A DNA stretch of 64,000 bases, taken from Streptomyces rubrogriseus (GTDB taxonomy: Bacteria; Actinomycetota; Actinomycetes; Streptomycetales; Streptomycetaceae). The stretch spans positions 7,130,001 through 7,194,000 of the forward strand of contig NZ_CP116256.1 of assembly GCF_027947575.1 (NCBI RefSeq), read 5' to 3'. The notes under the pieces are model-generated. The model searched no databases. It had not been told where the DNA came from and saw nothing but the letters and a program-made list of their open reading frames with translations. Every line of letters starts with the position of its first letter. Position 1 is the first letter of the stretch. The position numbers and the translations under genes were made by a program. Shown here in pieces: positions 25,452 through 33,782 of this stretch.

Positions 25452-25562
25452 CGGGCGGCTCCCGGTGCCGAGGCGTCGGGTCGGGAGGTGGTCATCTGGG
25501 GGCTCCTTCAGGGGGTGATGCGAGGGTGTTGCGGACGGTTGAGGGGCTGTCCGTGTGCGCGC

Positions 25563-26807
25563 TCACCGCGTTCGCTCCGTCGAAGCGTGGGCCGAGGCCC
25601 TGGTCAGGCGACGGCACGCGTGGACGAGGAGGGTGAGGGCGCCGATGCCGCAGGCGGCCGTCGGGACACCGGCCGGGCCGCAGGCGGCGACGAGTGCCTC
25701 CACGGGGGCGGACAGGAAGCCGCAGCCGGGGAGGCGGCCGGCGAAGACCGTGGCCAGGGCGGCCGCCTCCGCCGCGGCCGTGGCGGTGAGGACGAGCGGA
25801 CCGGCGTGGGTGTGGCCGTGCACGCCGAGCAGCCGGGCGAGCAGCAACAGGGCGCCCAGACTGAGGCCCTGGGACCAGTAGGCGGGTTCGCCGAGCACGG
25901 CGCCGGTCAGCGTGAGCAGAGCCGACAGGGCTCCCAGGTACAGGGCGAACGTGCCGAGCAGCAGGGGGCGCACGGAGGCGGAGAAGTCGGTGAGACCCCG
26001 GCTGGACGACAGCTTGCGGCGGGCACCCGCGGCGAAGAGGTGGGCGCAGCCGGCTGCGGGCGCGTAGGACAGCGTGAGCGCCAGGACGGGGGCGAGGGTG
26101 ACGGGCCACGCCCCGTCGGGGGAGCCGTCCGGGAGGCCGTCGGGGCCGCCGCTGACCGCGGTCCGCAGGAGCCCGTCGCCGAGGAGGGCATAGCCGAGGA
26201 GCCAGCAGGTCCAGGTGCTGGTGGTGCGCGTCGCGGCGCTCAGCGGCCCGCGGCGCAGTGCCGCGCCCAGGGCCAGGCTCACCGCGAGGACTGCGACGGC
26301 GGCCGTGATCAGGCGCGGCCTGCCGTCGGTCAGGCGCAGTCCGGCCACGGCGGCGGCGCACAGCACGCCGGGCATCAGGGCGAGGACGAATCCGGCGGCG
26401 CGGGGCCCGACCGGCCGGGGCGCCGGCCCGTCCTCGGGGCGTGCGGGGGTGTCGCCGTCGCGCGGGACCCGGGCGTACATCTCCTCCGCGAGGGAGAAGA
26501 CGTCCCGGTGGCGGAAGCGTGCGGCGGTCCGGTCGGTGACGCCGTGCGCCTCCAGGCCCGCCGCGATCTCCAGCGGGTCCACGGCACGTTCGCACAGTTC
26601 GCGGTGCCGGTGCAGCAGCCCTTTCACCGGGTCCGCGGCGGAGCGGCGGACTGCGGACGCGGGCGGCGACTGCCTGCCGCCGCGGCCCGCCCGGCCGGCG
26701 TCTTCACCACCGACGTCTTCGCCACTGACGTCTTCACCATCAACGCCTTCGCGAGGGCCCGGGCCGCGCGGGGTCTCGGGCCGGTCCAGTTCGCCGAGGC
26801 CGCTCAT
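25563..26807 (-). CDS. multi-pass integral membrane protein coupled to the PelF-like transferase
   Basis: 414 residues. The Gly/Asp/Glu-rich N-terminus (about 1-55) includes short acidic repeats (EDVSGEDVGGEDAG). A small helical segment follows (CERAVDPLEIAAGLEAHGVTD), then 8-9 hydrophobic segments to the end. I do not recognise a named family with certainty. Its ATG overlaps the glycosyltransferase stop as ATGA (26804-26807), so the two are translationally coupled, as PelF and the membrane protein PelG are in Pel operons. A role in glycan export or as membrane anchor for the transferase is inferred. Confidence 0.8.
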   Translation of the reverse strand: MSGLGELDRPETPRGPGPREGVDGEDVSGEDVGGEDAGRAGRGGRQSPPASAVRRSAADPVKGLLHRHRELCERAVDPLEIAAGLEAHGVTDRTAARFRHRDVFSLAEEMYARVPRDGDTPARPEDGPAPRPVGPRAAGFVLALMPGVLCAAAVAGLRLTDGRPRLITAAVAVLAVSLALGAALRRGPLSAATRTTSTWTCWLLGYALLGDGLLRTAVSGGPDGLPDGSPDGAWPVTLAPVLALTLSYAPAAGCAHLFAAGARRKLSSSRGLTDFSASVRPLLLGTFALYLGALSALLTLTGAVLGEPAYWSQGLSLGALLLLARLLGVHGHTHAGPLVLTATAAAEAAALATVFAGRLPGCGFLSAPVEALVAACGPAGVPTAACGIGALTLLVHACRRLTRASAHASTERTR

Positions 26808-28552
26808 CGGGACGCTCCCTCGGCCGCCGAAACCGATGTCGTGGCCCGGACCGGGCCGTCGTCCGTCGCCCAGCCGGGACCGGTGCGGACCGCGCCGGGA
26901 CCACCCCGGGCAGCGACCCGGGCCGTGGCGTCGCTCCAGCGACCGGGGACGTGGGCCTCGGCGGGGACGCCGAAGGGCAGGGGTTCGCCGGCGCCGTCGA
27001 GGACGACGCGGCGTACCGGTGTACGAGAGAGGATCTCCAGGTAAATGCCGTGAAATGCCGTGATGTTCTGCTCGACGGTGAACAGCTCCAGTGCGCGGGC
27101 GCGTGCGGCGGCGCCCAGGCGTTCGCGGCGCTCGGGGTCGCGCAACAGCGCGACGCACGCCTCGGCGAGCGCCCGCGGATTGCGCGGGGGCACGACGAGT
27201 CCGGTGCCGCCGATGGCCTCCACCACCGCGCCGACGTCCGTGGACACCGTCGCCCGGCCGCAGAACATGGCCTCGACGAGCCCGGTCGGGAACCCTTCGA
27301 CGACGCTGGAGAGCACCACCAGGGCCCCCGAGGCGTAGGCGTCGGCGCGGGAGGGCAGTTCGGGTCCGCCGGTCTCCTCGAAGGAGACCGGGTTGCGGCC
27401 CACGGCGTGCGGACCGTCGGCCTCGTCCGGGAAGAGCTGCGCCGCCAGTCCCTTGCAGTGGGCCAGGTAGGCGACGCCCTCGGGGCCGGAGGGGGCACCG
27501 ACGATCCTGAGCCGCGAGCCGGGCTCCGCCCTGCGGACCTCCGCGAAGGCGTGCAGCAGGGAGACCAGGTCCTTGGCCGGTTCGACGCGGCCGACCCAGA
27601 CGAGGGTCTGCGGGTCGGCGCACTCCGGGGACTCCCCCGCCTCCGCGAAGGGAGCCGCGTCCATGCCCGGGTGGACCGTGCGCAGTTTGGCGCGGTCGGC
27701 GCCGCAGCGCTCCTGCCAGCGACGGGTATGGGTGTTGCCCGGGGTGATCACGGCCGCGCGCCGGTAGGTCTCGGCGGCCAGCCGACCGTGGAAGGCGGCG
27801 AGCAGCGACCGTATCGCGGGCGAGGAATCGGGTTCCGTGAGGTAGTGCGTCCGCAGCCGCACGCCGTACTCGGTGACGAGCAGCGGCACGTCGCAGAAGT
27901 GCCGGGCGAGCAGGCCCGGGAGGGCGCCGGTGCCTCCGGAGGCCGCGTGGCACAGGTCCACCGAACCGAGGTCGTCGTCCTCGTACCAGTCGAGGGACAG
28001 GGGGCGCAGGGCGCGTTCGAGGCGCGCGGCGACGGCCAGCAGATCGGGAACGCGCGCCTCGCGCGCGGAGCGGTGGGCGCCGGGCGCGCGACAGGCGCGT
28101 TCCAGGGCGCGTACGGCGGTCTCCGAGCGGAGCGCGGTGGGCAGTCCGCCCTCGTCGCGGGCGAGTTCGGCGAGGCCGTACAGCGCACTGGCGAAACGGT
28201 CCGCCTCAAGGGCCGACTGCCCCTCCGGCTCCCCGTCCGCGCTCCTGGACGGATCCCCGGGGGCGGCGCACAGAGCCGTGGCCAACTCGCCGTAGCACTC
28301 GGCGAAGCGCCGGCGCGCGCGCCGTCCGTGGACGATTCCGTCGTCCACGGATTCCCACAGCGGGGCGGTGCGCACCCGGCCGACCTGCGGCGGCAGCGGC
28401 ACCCAGCCCCCGTCCTCCTCGCGCTCGCTGCGGCTGAGCGCGTAGACGTCGAACTCGTGGTGCTCCAGGCCGCGCACGAGCCGGTCGCACCAGAGCCCGG
28501 CCTCACCGCTCACATACGGATAGCCACCCTCCGTAAGCAGTCCGATGCGCAC
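26804..28552 (-). CDS. PelF-like glycosyltransferase (GT4 family, DUF3492-type N-terminus)
   Basis: 582 residues. It opens RIGLLTEGGYPYVSGEAG, closely resembling the PelF N-terminus, followed by a long insert and LLVTEYGVRLRTHYL (PelF: TEHGIYxRER). The C-terminal GT-B half has WVGRVEPAKDL, the VVLSSVVEGFPTGLVEAM donor-site motif with Glu, and TDVGAVVEAIG. PelF polymerises UDP-GalNAc/GlcNAc into Pel polysaccharide in the cytoplasm; the substrate here is unknown. I chose the GTG at 28552 because family similarity starts there; a frame start at 28657 would lie inside a hairpin. Confidence 0.85.
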   Translation of the reverse strand: MRIGLLTEGGYPYVSGEAGLWCDRLVRGLEHHEFDVYALSRSEREEDGGWVPLPPQVGRVRTAPLWESVDDGIVHGRRARRRFAECYGELATALCAAPGDPSRSADGEPEGQSALEADRFASALYGLAELARDEGGLPTALRSETAVRALERACRAPGAHRSAREARVPDLLAVAARLERALRPLSLDWYEDDDLGSVDLCHAASGGTGALPGLLARHFCDVPLLVTEYGVRLRTHYLTEPDSSPAIRSLLAAFHGRLAAETYRRAAVITPGNTHTRRWQERCGADRAKLRTVHPGMDAAPFAEAGESPECADPQTLVWVGRVEPAKDLVSLLHAFAEVRRAEPGSRLRIVGAPSGPEGVAYLAHCKGLAAQLFPDEADGPHAVGRNPVSFEETGGPELPSRADAYASGALVVLSSVVEGFPTGLVEAMFCGRATVSTDVGAVVEAIGGTGLVVPPRNPRALAEACVALLRDPERRERLGAAARARALELFTVEQNITAFHGIYLEILSRTPVRRVVLDGAGEPLPFGVPAEAHVPGRWSDATARVAARGGPGAVRTGPGWATDDGPVRATTSVSAAEGASR

Positions 28553-28632
28553 GCGCGCACCCCCGATCTCCCGTTTGGGGAGCCGCCGTTGGCCCGGCGG
28601 CTCGCAGCGGGACGAACGTATGCGGACAAGGA

Positions 28633-28666
28633 GGTGGCGCGATGGACGGTTGTCCATCGCGCCACC
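28633..28666. terminator. perfect 15-bp inverted repeat upstream of the PelF-like gene
   Basis: 28633-28647 pairs exactly with 28652-28666, 4-nt loop. On the minus strand it lies after DUF3152 and 81 nt before the transferase start. It could terminate the upstream unit or act as an attenuator in the transferase leader. Confidence 0.6.
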
Positions 28667-28685
28667 AAAAGGGGTGAACGGTCGT

Positions 28686-28710
28686 AACTTTCCCGTGCGA
28701 GGCGCGTTCC
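28686..28710 (-). promoter_or_regulatory. possible ECF-sigma promoter of the PelF-like operon
   Basis: On the minus strand GGAAC (28706-28710) is followed after 17 bp by GTT (28686-28688), the pattern used by stress ECF sigma factors such as SigE/SigR types. No good -10/-35 of the primary sigma factor is seen in this 214-bp gap. If it is used, the transcript would start upstream of the hairpin. Confidence 0.35.
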
Positions 28711-28766
28711 GTCGCGCTAAGAGATCAATCGGTCACCACGTGTGATGCGCGGGCCCGAACTGGCCG

Positions 28767-30452
28767 TCAGCCGTTCGGATAGGCCCAGGCGTTGGGGCGG
28801 CAGTCGATTCCGTCGTGGTCGACGAATTTCGTCTGCTGTTGCATGACCGGGGCGAGTTCGCCGTCCTTGTCGCAGGTGACGTGGTTGTAGCCGATGCGGT
28901 GACCGACCTCGTGGTTGATCAGCATCTGCCGGTACGCGTGGATCGCGTCGCCGTACGGCGCGGCGCCCTGGGCCCAGCGGTAGGCGTTGATCATCACGCG
29001 CTGGGTGGCGGCCGAGTCGCAGGAGACGTTGTCCTCGGTGGTGTCCAGGCCCGACTTGGCGCACCACTCGGCGGTGGTGCCGGGGCTGGCCAGTGTGATG
29101 ACGAAGTCCGGCTGGCCCGATTCGACGCGCTCGAAGGTACGGGCGCCGTTGTGGGCCCAGCTCCGGTCGTCGTTGAGGGTCTTCTGCACAGCCTCCGCGA
29201 AGAGTCCGCCGTCGAGGCCGAGCCCCTGCTCCACGTCGATGCGGTAGGTGTACTTCTGCCCCTTCCCGGTCCCCTTGGCGATGCCCGGGACCGCGTCGAA
29301 CTTCCCGGAGGCCTTGAGGGTGGCACCCAGCGGGTAGGTCTTGCCCATCTTCTGCTCGTACGTCAGCGGTTTCGCGGAGGCGGACGCGGAGGGCGTCGGC
29401 CGTTCGTCGTCCCGTGACGCCGGGTCGTGGGCACCGCGGGCCTGGTCGGTGGCGGACTGCGCGCGCATGTCGCTCCCGTCCGACCCGTCGGCGACCTGAC
29501 CGGCCACGACGACGGCCAGCACGGTGGTGACGGCGGCCGCCGCGATACCGGTGAAGGTCCGGCCCCTGGCCCCCTTGACCGGTGCGGGTTCGCCCGTGGG
29601 CGGCTCGTCGTCGGCGTCCGCCTCGGCACCACCGGGGATGCCGCCGCCTCCGGAGGCGCCCCCGTCCGCGGCGCTCCAGTCGGTGACGGAGGCGTACGGG
29701 TCGGCGGGCCGGGCCGCACCGGGGGTACGTCCGCGTGGGCGGACCGCGAAGACGTCGCCGTCCGCGCCGAAGGCGTCCAGGTAGTCCTGCCGCGGCCCCT
29801 CCCCCGGCGCCTGCCGCTGCCTCGGAAAGGGCGAGGCCGGTCCGGAGGGCGAGACCGGTCCGGAGGGCGAAGGCGGCGCGAAGGACGCGGGGGCCCCGTT
29901 GCGCGGTCCCGTCACCGAGCCGTACCCGTCACCGGGCCGCCCGCCCGGCTCGCCCCAGCCTCCGCCGGGTTCCCGCTGCTCGGGGTGACCGCCCCGGACC
30001 CGCGGCACACCGTGCGCCGGGGTGCCGTCGGAGAACCTGGGAACGCCGCGCGCCGGAGTGCCGTCGGGGAACCCGGGGACGCCGTGCGCGGGCGTGCCGT
30101 CCGCCGTCCGCGGAAAACCGTGGGCCGGCGTCTCGTCGCCGGGAAATCGCGCCCCCGGGGCGGGACCCGGGCCCCGCCCCGGACCGGGACCGGGGCCCGC
30201 GTACCCCTGGCGGGCACCCGGGACGTCACCCGGAGCCGCCCCGCGTGGCGCCGCCCCCTCGCCCCCCTGTGACTGGTGGGGCCACTGCGCCTGATGAGGT
30301 CCCTGCGGCCGGTACGGCCCCTGTGGCTCCTGCGACGGCCCGTCCGTCCGGCGCGGGTCGGGCCGGACGGCCCGGCTCTCACGTGCGCGTGCTGCGGCGG
30401 TGTCCGCGGCGTCTGCCTTGGGAGCGGGCCCGCGGCGGCTGTGGCGTCCCAC
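28767..30452 (-). CDS. membrane-anchored DUF3152 zinc-protease-like protein
   Basis: 561 residues. A Pro/Gly-rich disordered cytoplasmic part (about 1-300) includes four 12-residue repeats. One TM segment follows (TGIAAAAVTTVLAVVVAG), then the extracytoplasmic DUF3152 domain. That domain contains NHEVGHRIGYNH, a full HExxHxxGxxH zinc motif, followed by APVMQQQ, which could be a metzincin Met-turn. Four or more Cys may form disulfides. GTG 30452 follows GAGG, 8 bp after the hydrolase stop, so the two form an operon. Family function unknown; extracytoplasmic metalloprotease activity is inferred. Confidence 0.85.
   Translation of the reverse strand: MGRHSRRGPAPKADAADTAAARARESRAVRPDPRRTDGPSQEPQGPYRPQGPHQAQWPHQSQGGEGAAPRGAAPGDVPGARQGYAGPGPGPGRGPGPAPGARFPGDETPAHGFPRTADGTPAHGVPGFPDGTPARGVPRFSDGTPAHGVPRVRGGHPEQREPGGGWGEPGGRPGDGYGSVTGPRNGAPASFAPPSPSGPVSPSGPASPFPRQRQAPGEGPRQDYLDAFGADGDVFAVRPRGRTPGAARPADPYASVTDWSAADGGASGGGGIPGGAEADADDEPPTGEPAPVKGARGRTFTGIAAAAVTTVLAVVVAGQVADGSDGSDMRAQSATDQARGAHDPASRDDERPTPSASASAKPLTYEQKMGKTYPLGATLKASGKFDAVPGIAKGTGKGQKYTYRIDVEQGLGLDGGLFAEAVQKTLNDDRSWAHNGARTFERVESGQPDFVITLASPGTTAEWCAKSGLDTTEDNVSCDSAATQRVMINAYRWAQGAAPYGDAIHAYRQMLINHEVGHRIGYNHVTCDKDGELAPVMQQQTKFVDHDGIDCRPNAWAYPNG
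29988..30131. repeat. four tandem 36-bp repeats in the DUF3152 gene
   Basis: Units at 29988, 30024, 30060 and 30096, coding TPAHGVPxxxDG reiterations. They lie in the disordered cytoplasmic segment. Confidence 0.85.
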
Positions 30453-30460
30453 GTCGCGCC

Positions 30461-31537
30461 TCAGCCTCCTGATGTCTGGTTGGCGGGCTCGTCGTCGACG
30501 GCCCCGTCGGTCCTCTCGCCACCCGCCGGCTTCCCGGTACCCACCGCGTCCGCGGCGCCCCCCGTGTCCGAGGCAGCCGTGCTGTCCGCGGTGTCCGCGA
30601 GGAGTTCGCGGAACGCCGTGGCAACGGCCTCCGGATACTCCATCATCGCCACGTGCCCCGCGTCCGGCAGGGTCAGCAGCCGGGAGGCACGGAAGGCGCG
30701 GGCGGCCCGTAGGGCCATGCGGTAGCCGACGAGTTGGTCCCGTCCACCGTAGACCAGGAGCGTGGGTGCGAGAACCCGCTCGGCCTGTCGCCACAGTCCG
30801 TGCTGGCCGCCCACCGTGTACGCGTTGACGAGTCCCCGGGTGGAACGCGCCATCGCGTCCCAGAAGTACGGCAGCCGCAGCCGCCGCTCCATCTCCTCCA
30901 CCGCGTTGCGGAAGCCTTCCGGCGTCACCCGCGCCGGGTCCCCGTGGCAGAGCGCCGTCACGCCACGGACCCGCTGCTCCGCGGTCCACTCCCGGGTGAG
31001 CCGGTTGAACAGCTGGACCACCCCTGGCAGCGCCAGCAGCCCCGTCGGTACGGCGCTGCGCTGCACGCGGATCTCCGGCAGCGCGGGCGACACGAGGGTC
31101 AGCGTCCGCACCAGGTCGGGACGCACGGCGGCGACGCGGGTGACGACGGCACCGCCGAGCGAGTTCCCGAACAGGTGCACGGGACCGCGCCCGGCCGCGT
31201 CGAGGTGGCGGACGACCGCGCGCGCGTGGCTCGTGATCGAGTAGTCGCCGTCGTCCGGTGGCGGGGAGTCGCCGAAGCCGGGCAGGTCGAGGGCCTCGCT
31301 GTGGACGACGCCGTCCAGCAGCGGCATGAGCGCCGACCAGTTCTGCGAGGAGCCGCCGAGGCCGTGGACGTAGAGAGCGGGCGGCAGTCCCTCGCGGGCG
31401 GGCCGTCTCGACCGCACCGTCAGGGTGATGCCGGGGAGGTGGACCGACCTGAGCCGCTCCCCGTCCGCGACCTTGACGGCCGCGACCTTCGGCAGCGCGT
31501 TGGCGGGCGGCACGGACGGCGGCTCGGTCGAAGGCAT
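30461..31537 (-). CDS. alpha/beta-fold hydrolase
   Basis: 358 residues with LYVHGLGGS oxyanion region, GNSLGG nucleophile Ser, acid in YGGRDQLV and His in DAGHVAMM. The C-terminal 50 residues are disordered (Ala/Asp/Gly). Substrate unknown; esterase or lactonase activity is plausible. The ATG at 31537 has no Shine-Dalgarno, but TAATAT lies 6 nt upstream, which indicates a leaderless mRNA. Followed 8 bp later by the DUF3152 gene. Confidence 0.9.
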   Translation of the reverse strand: MPSTEPPSVPPANALPKVAAVKVADGERLRSVHLPGITLTVRSRRPAREGLPPALYVHGLGGSSQNWSALMPLLDGVVHSEALDLPGFGDSPPPDDGDYSITSHARAVVRHLDAAGRGPVHLFGNSLGGAVVTRVAAVRPDLVRTLTLVSPALPEIRVQRSAVPTGLLALPGVVQLFNRLTREWTAEQRVRGVTALCHGDPARVTPEGFRNAVEEMERRLRLPYFWDAMARSTRGLVNAYTVGGQHGLWRQAERVLAPTLLVYGGRDQLVGYRMALRAARAFRASRLLTLPDAGHVAMMEYPEAVATAFRELLADTADSTAASDTGGAADAVGTGKPAGGERTDGAVDDEPANQTSGG

Positions 31538-31543
31538 GCGGCA

Positions 31544-31549
31544 ATATTA
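31544..31549 (-). promoter_or_regulatory. -10 element TAATAT, leaderless start of the alpha/beta hydrolase
   Basis: Minus-strand TAATAT, a near-perfect -10 hexamer, is separated by 6 nt from the ATG at 31537. The surrounding sequence is unusually AT-rich for this genome. Confidence 0.65.
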
Positions 31550-31765
31550 CGAGATGATCACACAGTGGTTCGTGTGTTCGCAGTCACAAGCGGTGCTGCG
31601 GCGGCGCGTCGGCCGGGTACGGATGCCGTCGGCGCCGGAAGCGGGCGCGCAGGACCGGGACCGGCGACGCATGGCGTCCGGATCGGGTGTCTCCTAGGCT
31701 CGTGAAGTGGGCACCCGCCGTGTGACCCCTGCACCCCGGGGACGTCCGTAGGAAGGGAGCCCAGC

Positions 31766-31993
31766 ATGACCGTCGACCCGACCGACCCCGACACCTTCGA
31801 CGACGAGGCGCAGGCACCGGATCCGGAGGACCGCGACGTCGAGGCGCCCGACGCCGACGCCGCCGAGCAGCGGGCGGAGGTCGGACAGGAGCGCGACGAG
31901 CCGCTGACCGACGTCGAGCCGGACCGGGCCAACGAGGCCGACCTGGCGGAGCAGGCCCGGGTCGTCTCGCACGACGAGGACGACTACCGCTGA
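31766..31993 (+). CDS. small highly acidic protein
   Basis: 75 residues, nearly half Asp/Glu, with no hydrophobic core and no recognised domain; expected to be disordered in the cytoplasm. ATG 31766 has AGGAAGGGAG upstream, a strong ribosome binding site that argues it is real. It lies between the divergent hydrolase and the tetR gene. Function unknown. Confidence 0.75.
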   Translation: MTVDPTDPDTFDDEAQAPDPEDRDVEAPDADAAEQRAEVGQERDEPLTDVEPDRANEADLAEQARVVSHDEDDYR

Positions 31994-32155
31994 CCACCGG
32001 AAGGGAGGCCGATCTTTGCCCGGTCTGACTCCTTTTGAAACCTGTTGTGCGGCTTTCGCCACCGTCCGGTCCGTGAAATTCTGCGCTCTCAGCACACACA
32101 CCACGGTTACCGAAAAGTACGATGTCGACGCGGCGCACACCGCACGAGGACGACT

Positions 32156-32809
32156 ATGGGAGGCGGCGTGACAGCCATCGAGCAGACAGAGGCGGTACGC
32201 CCGCGGGGCACACGCCTTCCCCGCCGAGCCCGACGCAACCAGCTGCTGGGCGCCGCACAGGAAGTGTTCGTGGCCCAGGGCTACCACGCGGCCGCGATGG
32301 ACGACATCGCCGAGCGGGCCGGCGTCAGCAAGCCCGTGCTCTACCAGCACTTCCCCGGCAAGCTCGACCTCTACCTCGCCCTGCTGGACCAGCACTGCGA
32401 GGCACTGATCCAGTCCGTGCGCAGCGCGCTGGCGTCGACCTCCGACAACAAGCAGCGCGTCCGGGCGACGATGGACGCGTACTTCGCCTACGTCGAGGAC
32501 GACGGCGGTGCCTTCCGCCTGGTCTTCGAGTCGGACCTGACCAACGAGCCCGCCGTGCGCGAGCGCGTGGACAAGGTGACGAACGAGTGCGCGGAGGCGA
32601 TCTGCGACGTCATCGCCGAGGACACCGGCCTCTCGCGCGCGGAGTCGATGCTCCTGGCCTCGGGACTGGGCGGTCTCGCGCAGGTGGTGGCGCGCTCCTG
32701 GCTGCACAGCGACCGCAGCGTGCCCCGCGACCAGGCGGTGCAGCTGCTGACCTCGCTGGCCTGGCGGGGCATCGCCGGCTTCCCGTTGCACGGTACCGAG
32801 CAGCACTGA
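32156..32809 (+). CDS. TetR-family transcriptional regulator
   Basis: 217 residues. The N-terminal helix-turn-helix reads AGVSKPVLYQHFPGKLDLY, typical TetR. The C-terminal ligand-binding domain (about 75-215) is all-helical and contains DDGGAFRLVFESDLTN. ATG 32156 has GAGGA 5 nt upstream; a GTG at 32168 is an alternative. It precedes the TB9.4-like gene, an arrangement also known in mycobacteria (from memory). Ligand and targets unknown. Confidence 0.92.
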   Translation: MGGGVTAIEQTEAVRPRGTRLPRRARRNQLLGAAQEVFVAQGYHAAAMDDIAERAGVSKPVLYQHFPGKLDLYLALLDQHCEALIQSVRSALASTSDNKQRVRATMDAYFAYVEDDGGAFRLVFESDLTNEPAVRERVDKVTNECAEAICDVIAEDTGLSRAESMLLASGLGGLAQVVARSWLHSDRSVPRDQAVQLLTSLAWRGIAGFPLHGTEQH

Positions 32810-32890
32810 GGGCGGCGGCTCCGGTTCTGTTCCCGGCGGCTGTTCGCTCCTGGCGTTCTCCGACGCTGCGTGTACGTCCCCTCACCGGGC

Positions 32891-32896
32891 TAATGT
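32891..32896 (+). promoter_or_regulatory. candidate -10 for the TB9.4-like gene
   Basis: TAATGT sits about 55 bp before the GTG at 32952. It would give a roughly 50-nt 5' UTR containing the GGAGGG ribosome binding site. No strong -35 is visible. Confidence 0.4.
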
Positions 32897-32951
32897 GTGC
32901 TGGTACGGCGCGGAAGATCGCGCACTTACTGACCGTCGGAGGGACATAGCC

Positions 32952-33179
32952 GTGGAGGTCAAGATCGGCGTGCAGCACGCGCCCCGCGAGATCGTTCTGG
33001 AGAGCGGTCAGAGCGCCGAGGAGGTCGAGCGCGTGGTGAGCGAGGCACTGGCCGGCAAGTCGCAGCTGCTGAGCCTCGTGGACGAACACGGCCGCAAGGT
33101 CCTGGTGCCGGCCGACCGGCTCGCCTACATCGAGATCGGCGAGCCGGCCCCGCGCAAGGTGGGCTTCGGCGCGCTGTAG
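32952..33179 (+). CDS. DUF3107 small protein (TB9.4-like)
   Basis: 75 residues beginning VEVKIGVQHAPREIVLESGQ, matching the actinobacterial DUF3107 family (mycobacterial TB9.4). GTG 32952 follows GGAGGG 8-9 nt upstream. Soluble and cytoplasmic, role unknown. It lies downstream of the TetR gene and ends before a strong terminator. Confidence 0.85.
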   Translation: MEVKIGVQHAPREIVLESGQSAEEVERVVSEALAGKSQLLSLVDEHGRKVLVPADRLAYIEIGEPAPRKVGFGAL

Positions 33180-33210
33180 CCGCCGGACGCGGGACGACGG
33201 ACGTAGCACG

Positions 33211-33247
33211 GGTGGGGCCCGGCGGTGACACACCGCCGGGCCCCACC
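33211..33247 (+). terminator. perfect 17-bp hairpin after the TB9.4-like gene
   Basis: 33211-33227 is the exact complement of 33231-33247 with a 3-nt loop; flanks GTAGCA/TGCTAC extend it with a mismatch. No U-tract. Confidence 0.85.
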
Positions 33248-33345
33248 GTTGCTACCCGCGCTACCCGTGCTACCTGTTCCACCCGTGCGTGGTACCTGGT
33301 CCACCCGTGCGTGGTACCTGTTCCACCCGTTCCACGTGTTCTCGC
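33248..33345. repeat. degenerate tandem repeats in intergenic DNA
   Basis: Short reiterated blocks: GCTACCCG three times, then CCACCCGTGCGTGGTACCTG twice with flanking TGTTCCACCCG elements. The 294-bp gap (33180-33473) holds the terminator, these repeats and, near its end, the ribosome binding site of the next gene. Confidence 0.65.
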
Positions 33346-33473
33346 TCCCACCCCTGCTCCCGTTCACGGACGGAGCACAGTTCACCCACAGGGGGAGGAT
33401 TGCATTCCGCAGGTCAGGGGTAAGTCGGCTGTGACCGTTTGGGGCAGGCCGGCCATGTGGGAGGGACCCCGAC

Positions 33474-33743
33474 ATGATCTTGGAAGCGCTCAGCGCCGCA
33501 CTCCTCGGCCTCGCCCTGGCATGGGCGGCCGCGCGCCGTCTGCCCCACCGCCTGCCCGCCCCGCTCCTCGTCCTGCCGACCGGTGTCGCCGGGGCCCTCT
33601 TCGGGGCGTTCGTCACGCACACCGCGCTGGGTGCCGGGGGGCTCGTGCCGGTGCTGCTGGGTTCGGCGACGGTCTCCGCGGCCTCGCTGTCGCTGCTGCT
33701 GCGCCCCGCGGGAAGGCTCCGCCGCAGTTCGGCGACCGCCTGA
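33474..33743 (+). CDS. small two- to three-TM membrane protein
   Basis: 89 residues. Hydrophobic segments cover LEALSAALLGLALAWAAA, LLVLPTGVAGALFGAFVTH and GLVPVLLGSATVSAASLSLLL, ending in a basic tail. ATG 33474 follows GGGAGGGA. No recognised family. Convergent with the ferritin-like gene. Confidence 0.7.
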   Translation: MILEALSAALLGLALAWAAARRLPHRLPAPLLVLPTGVAGALFGAFVTHTALGAGGLVPVLLGSATVSAASLSLLLRPAGRLRRSSATA

Positions 33744-33782
33744 CCGGCGGGCCGCCGTACCACTCGGGCCCGGGTGACGGCG

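Noticed and set aside
29988..30131. CRISPR-like regular repeats
   Set aside because: Repeats are contiguous, in frame with the DUF3152 protein and have no unique spacers.
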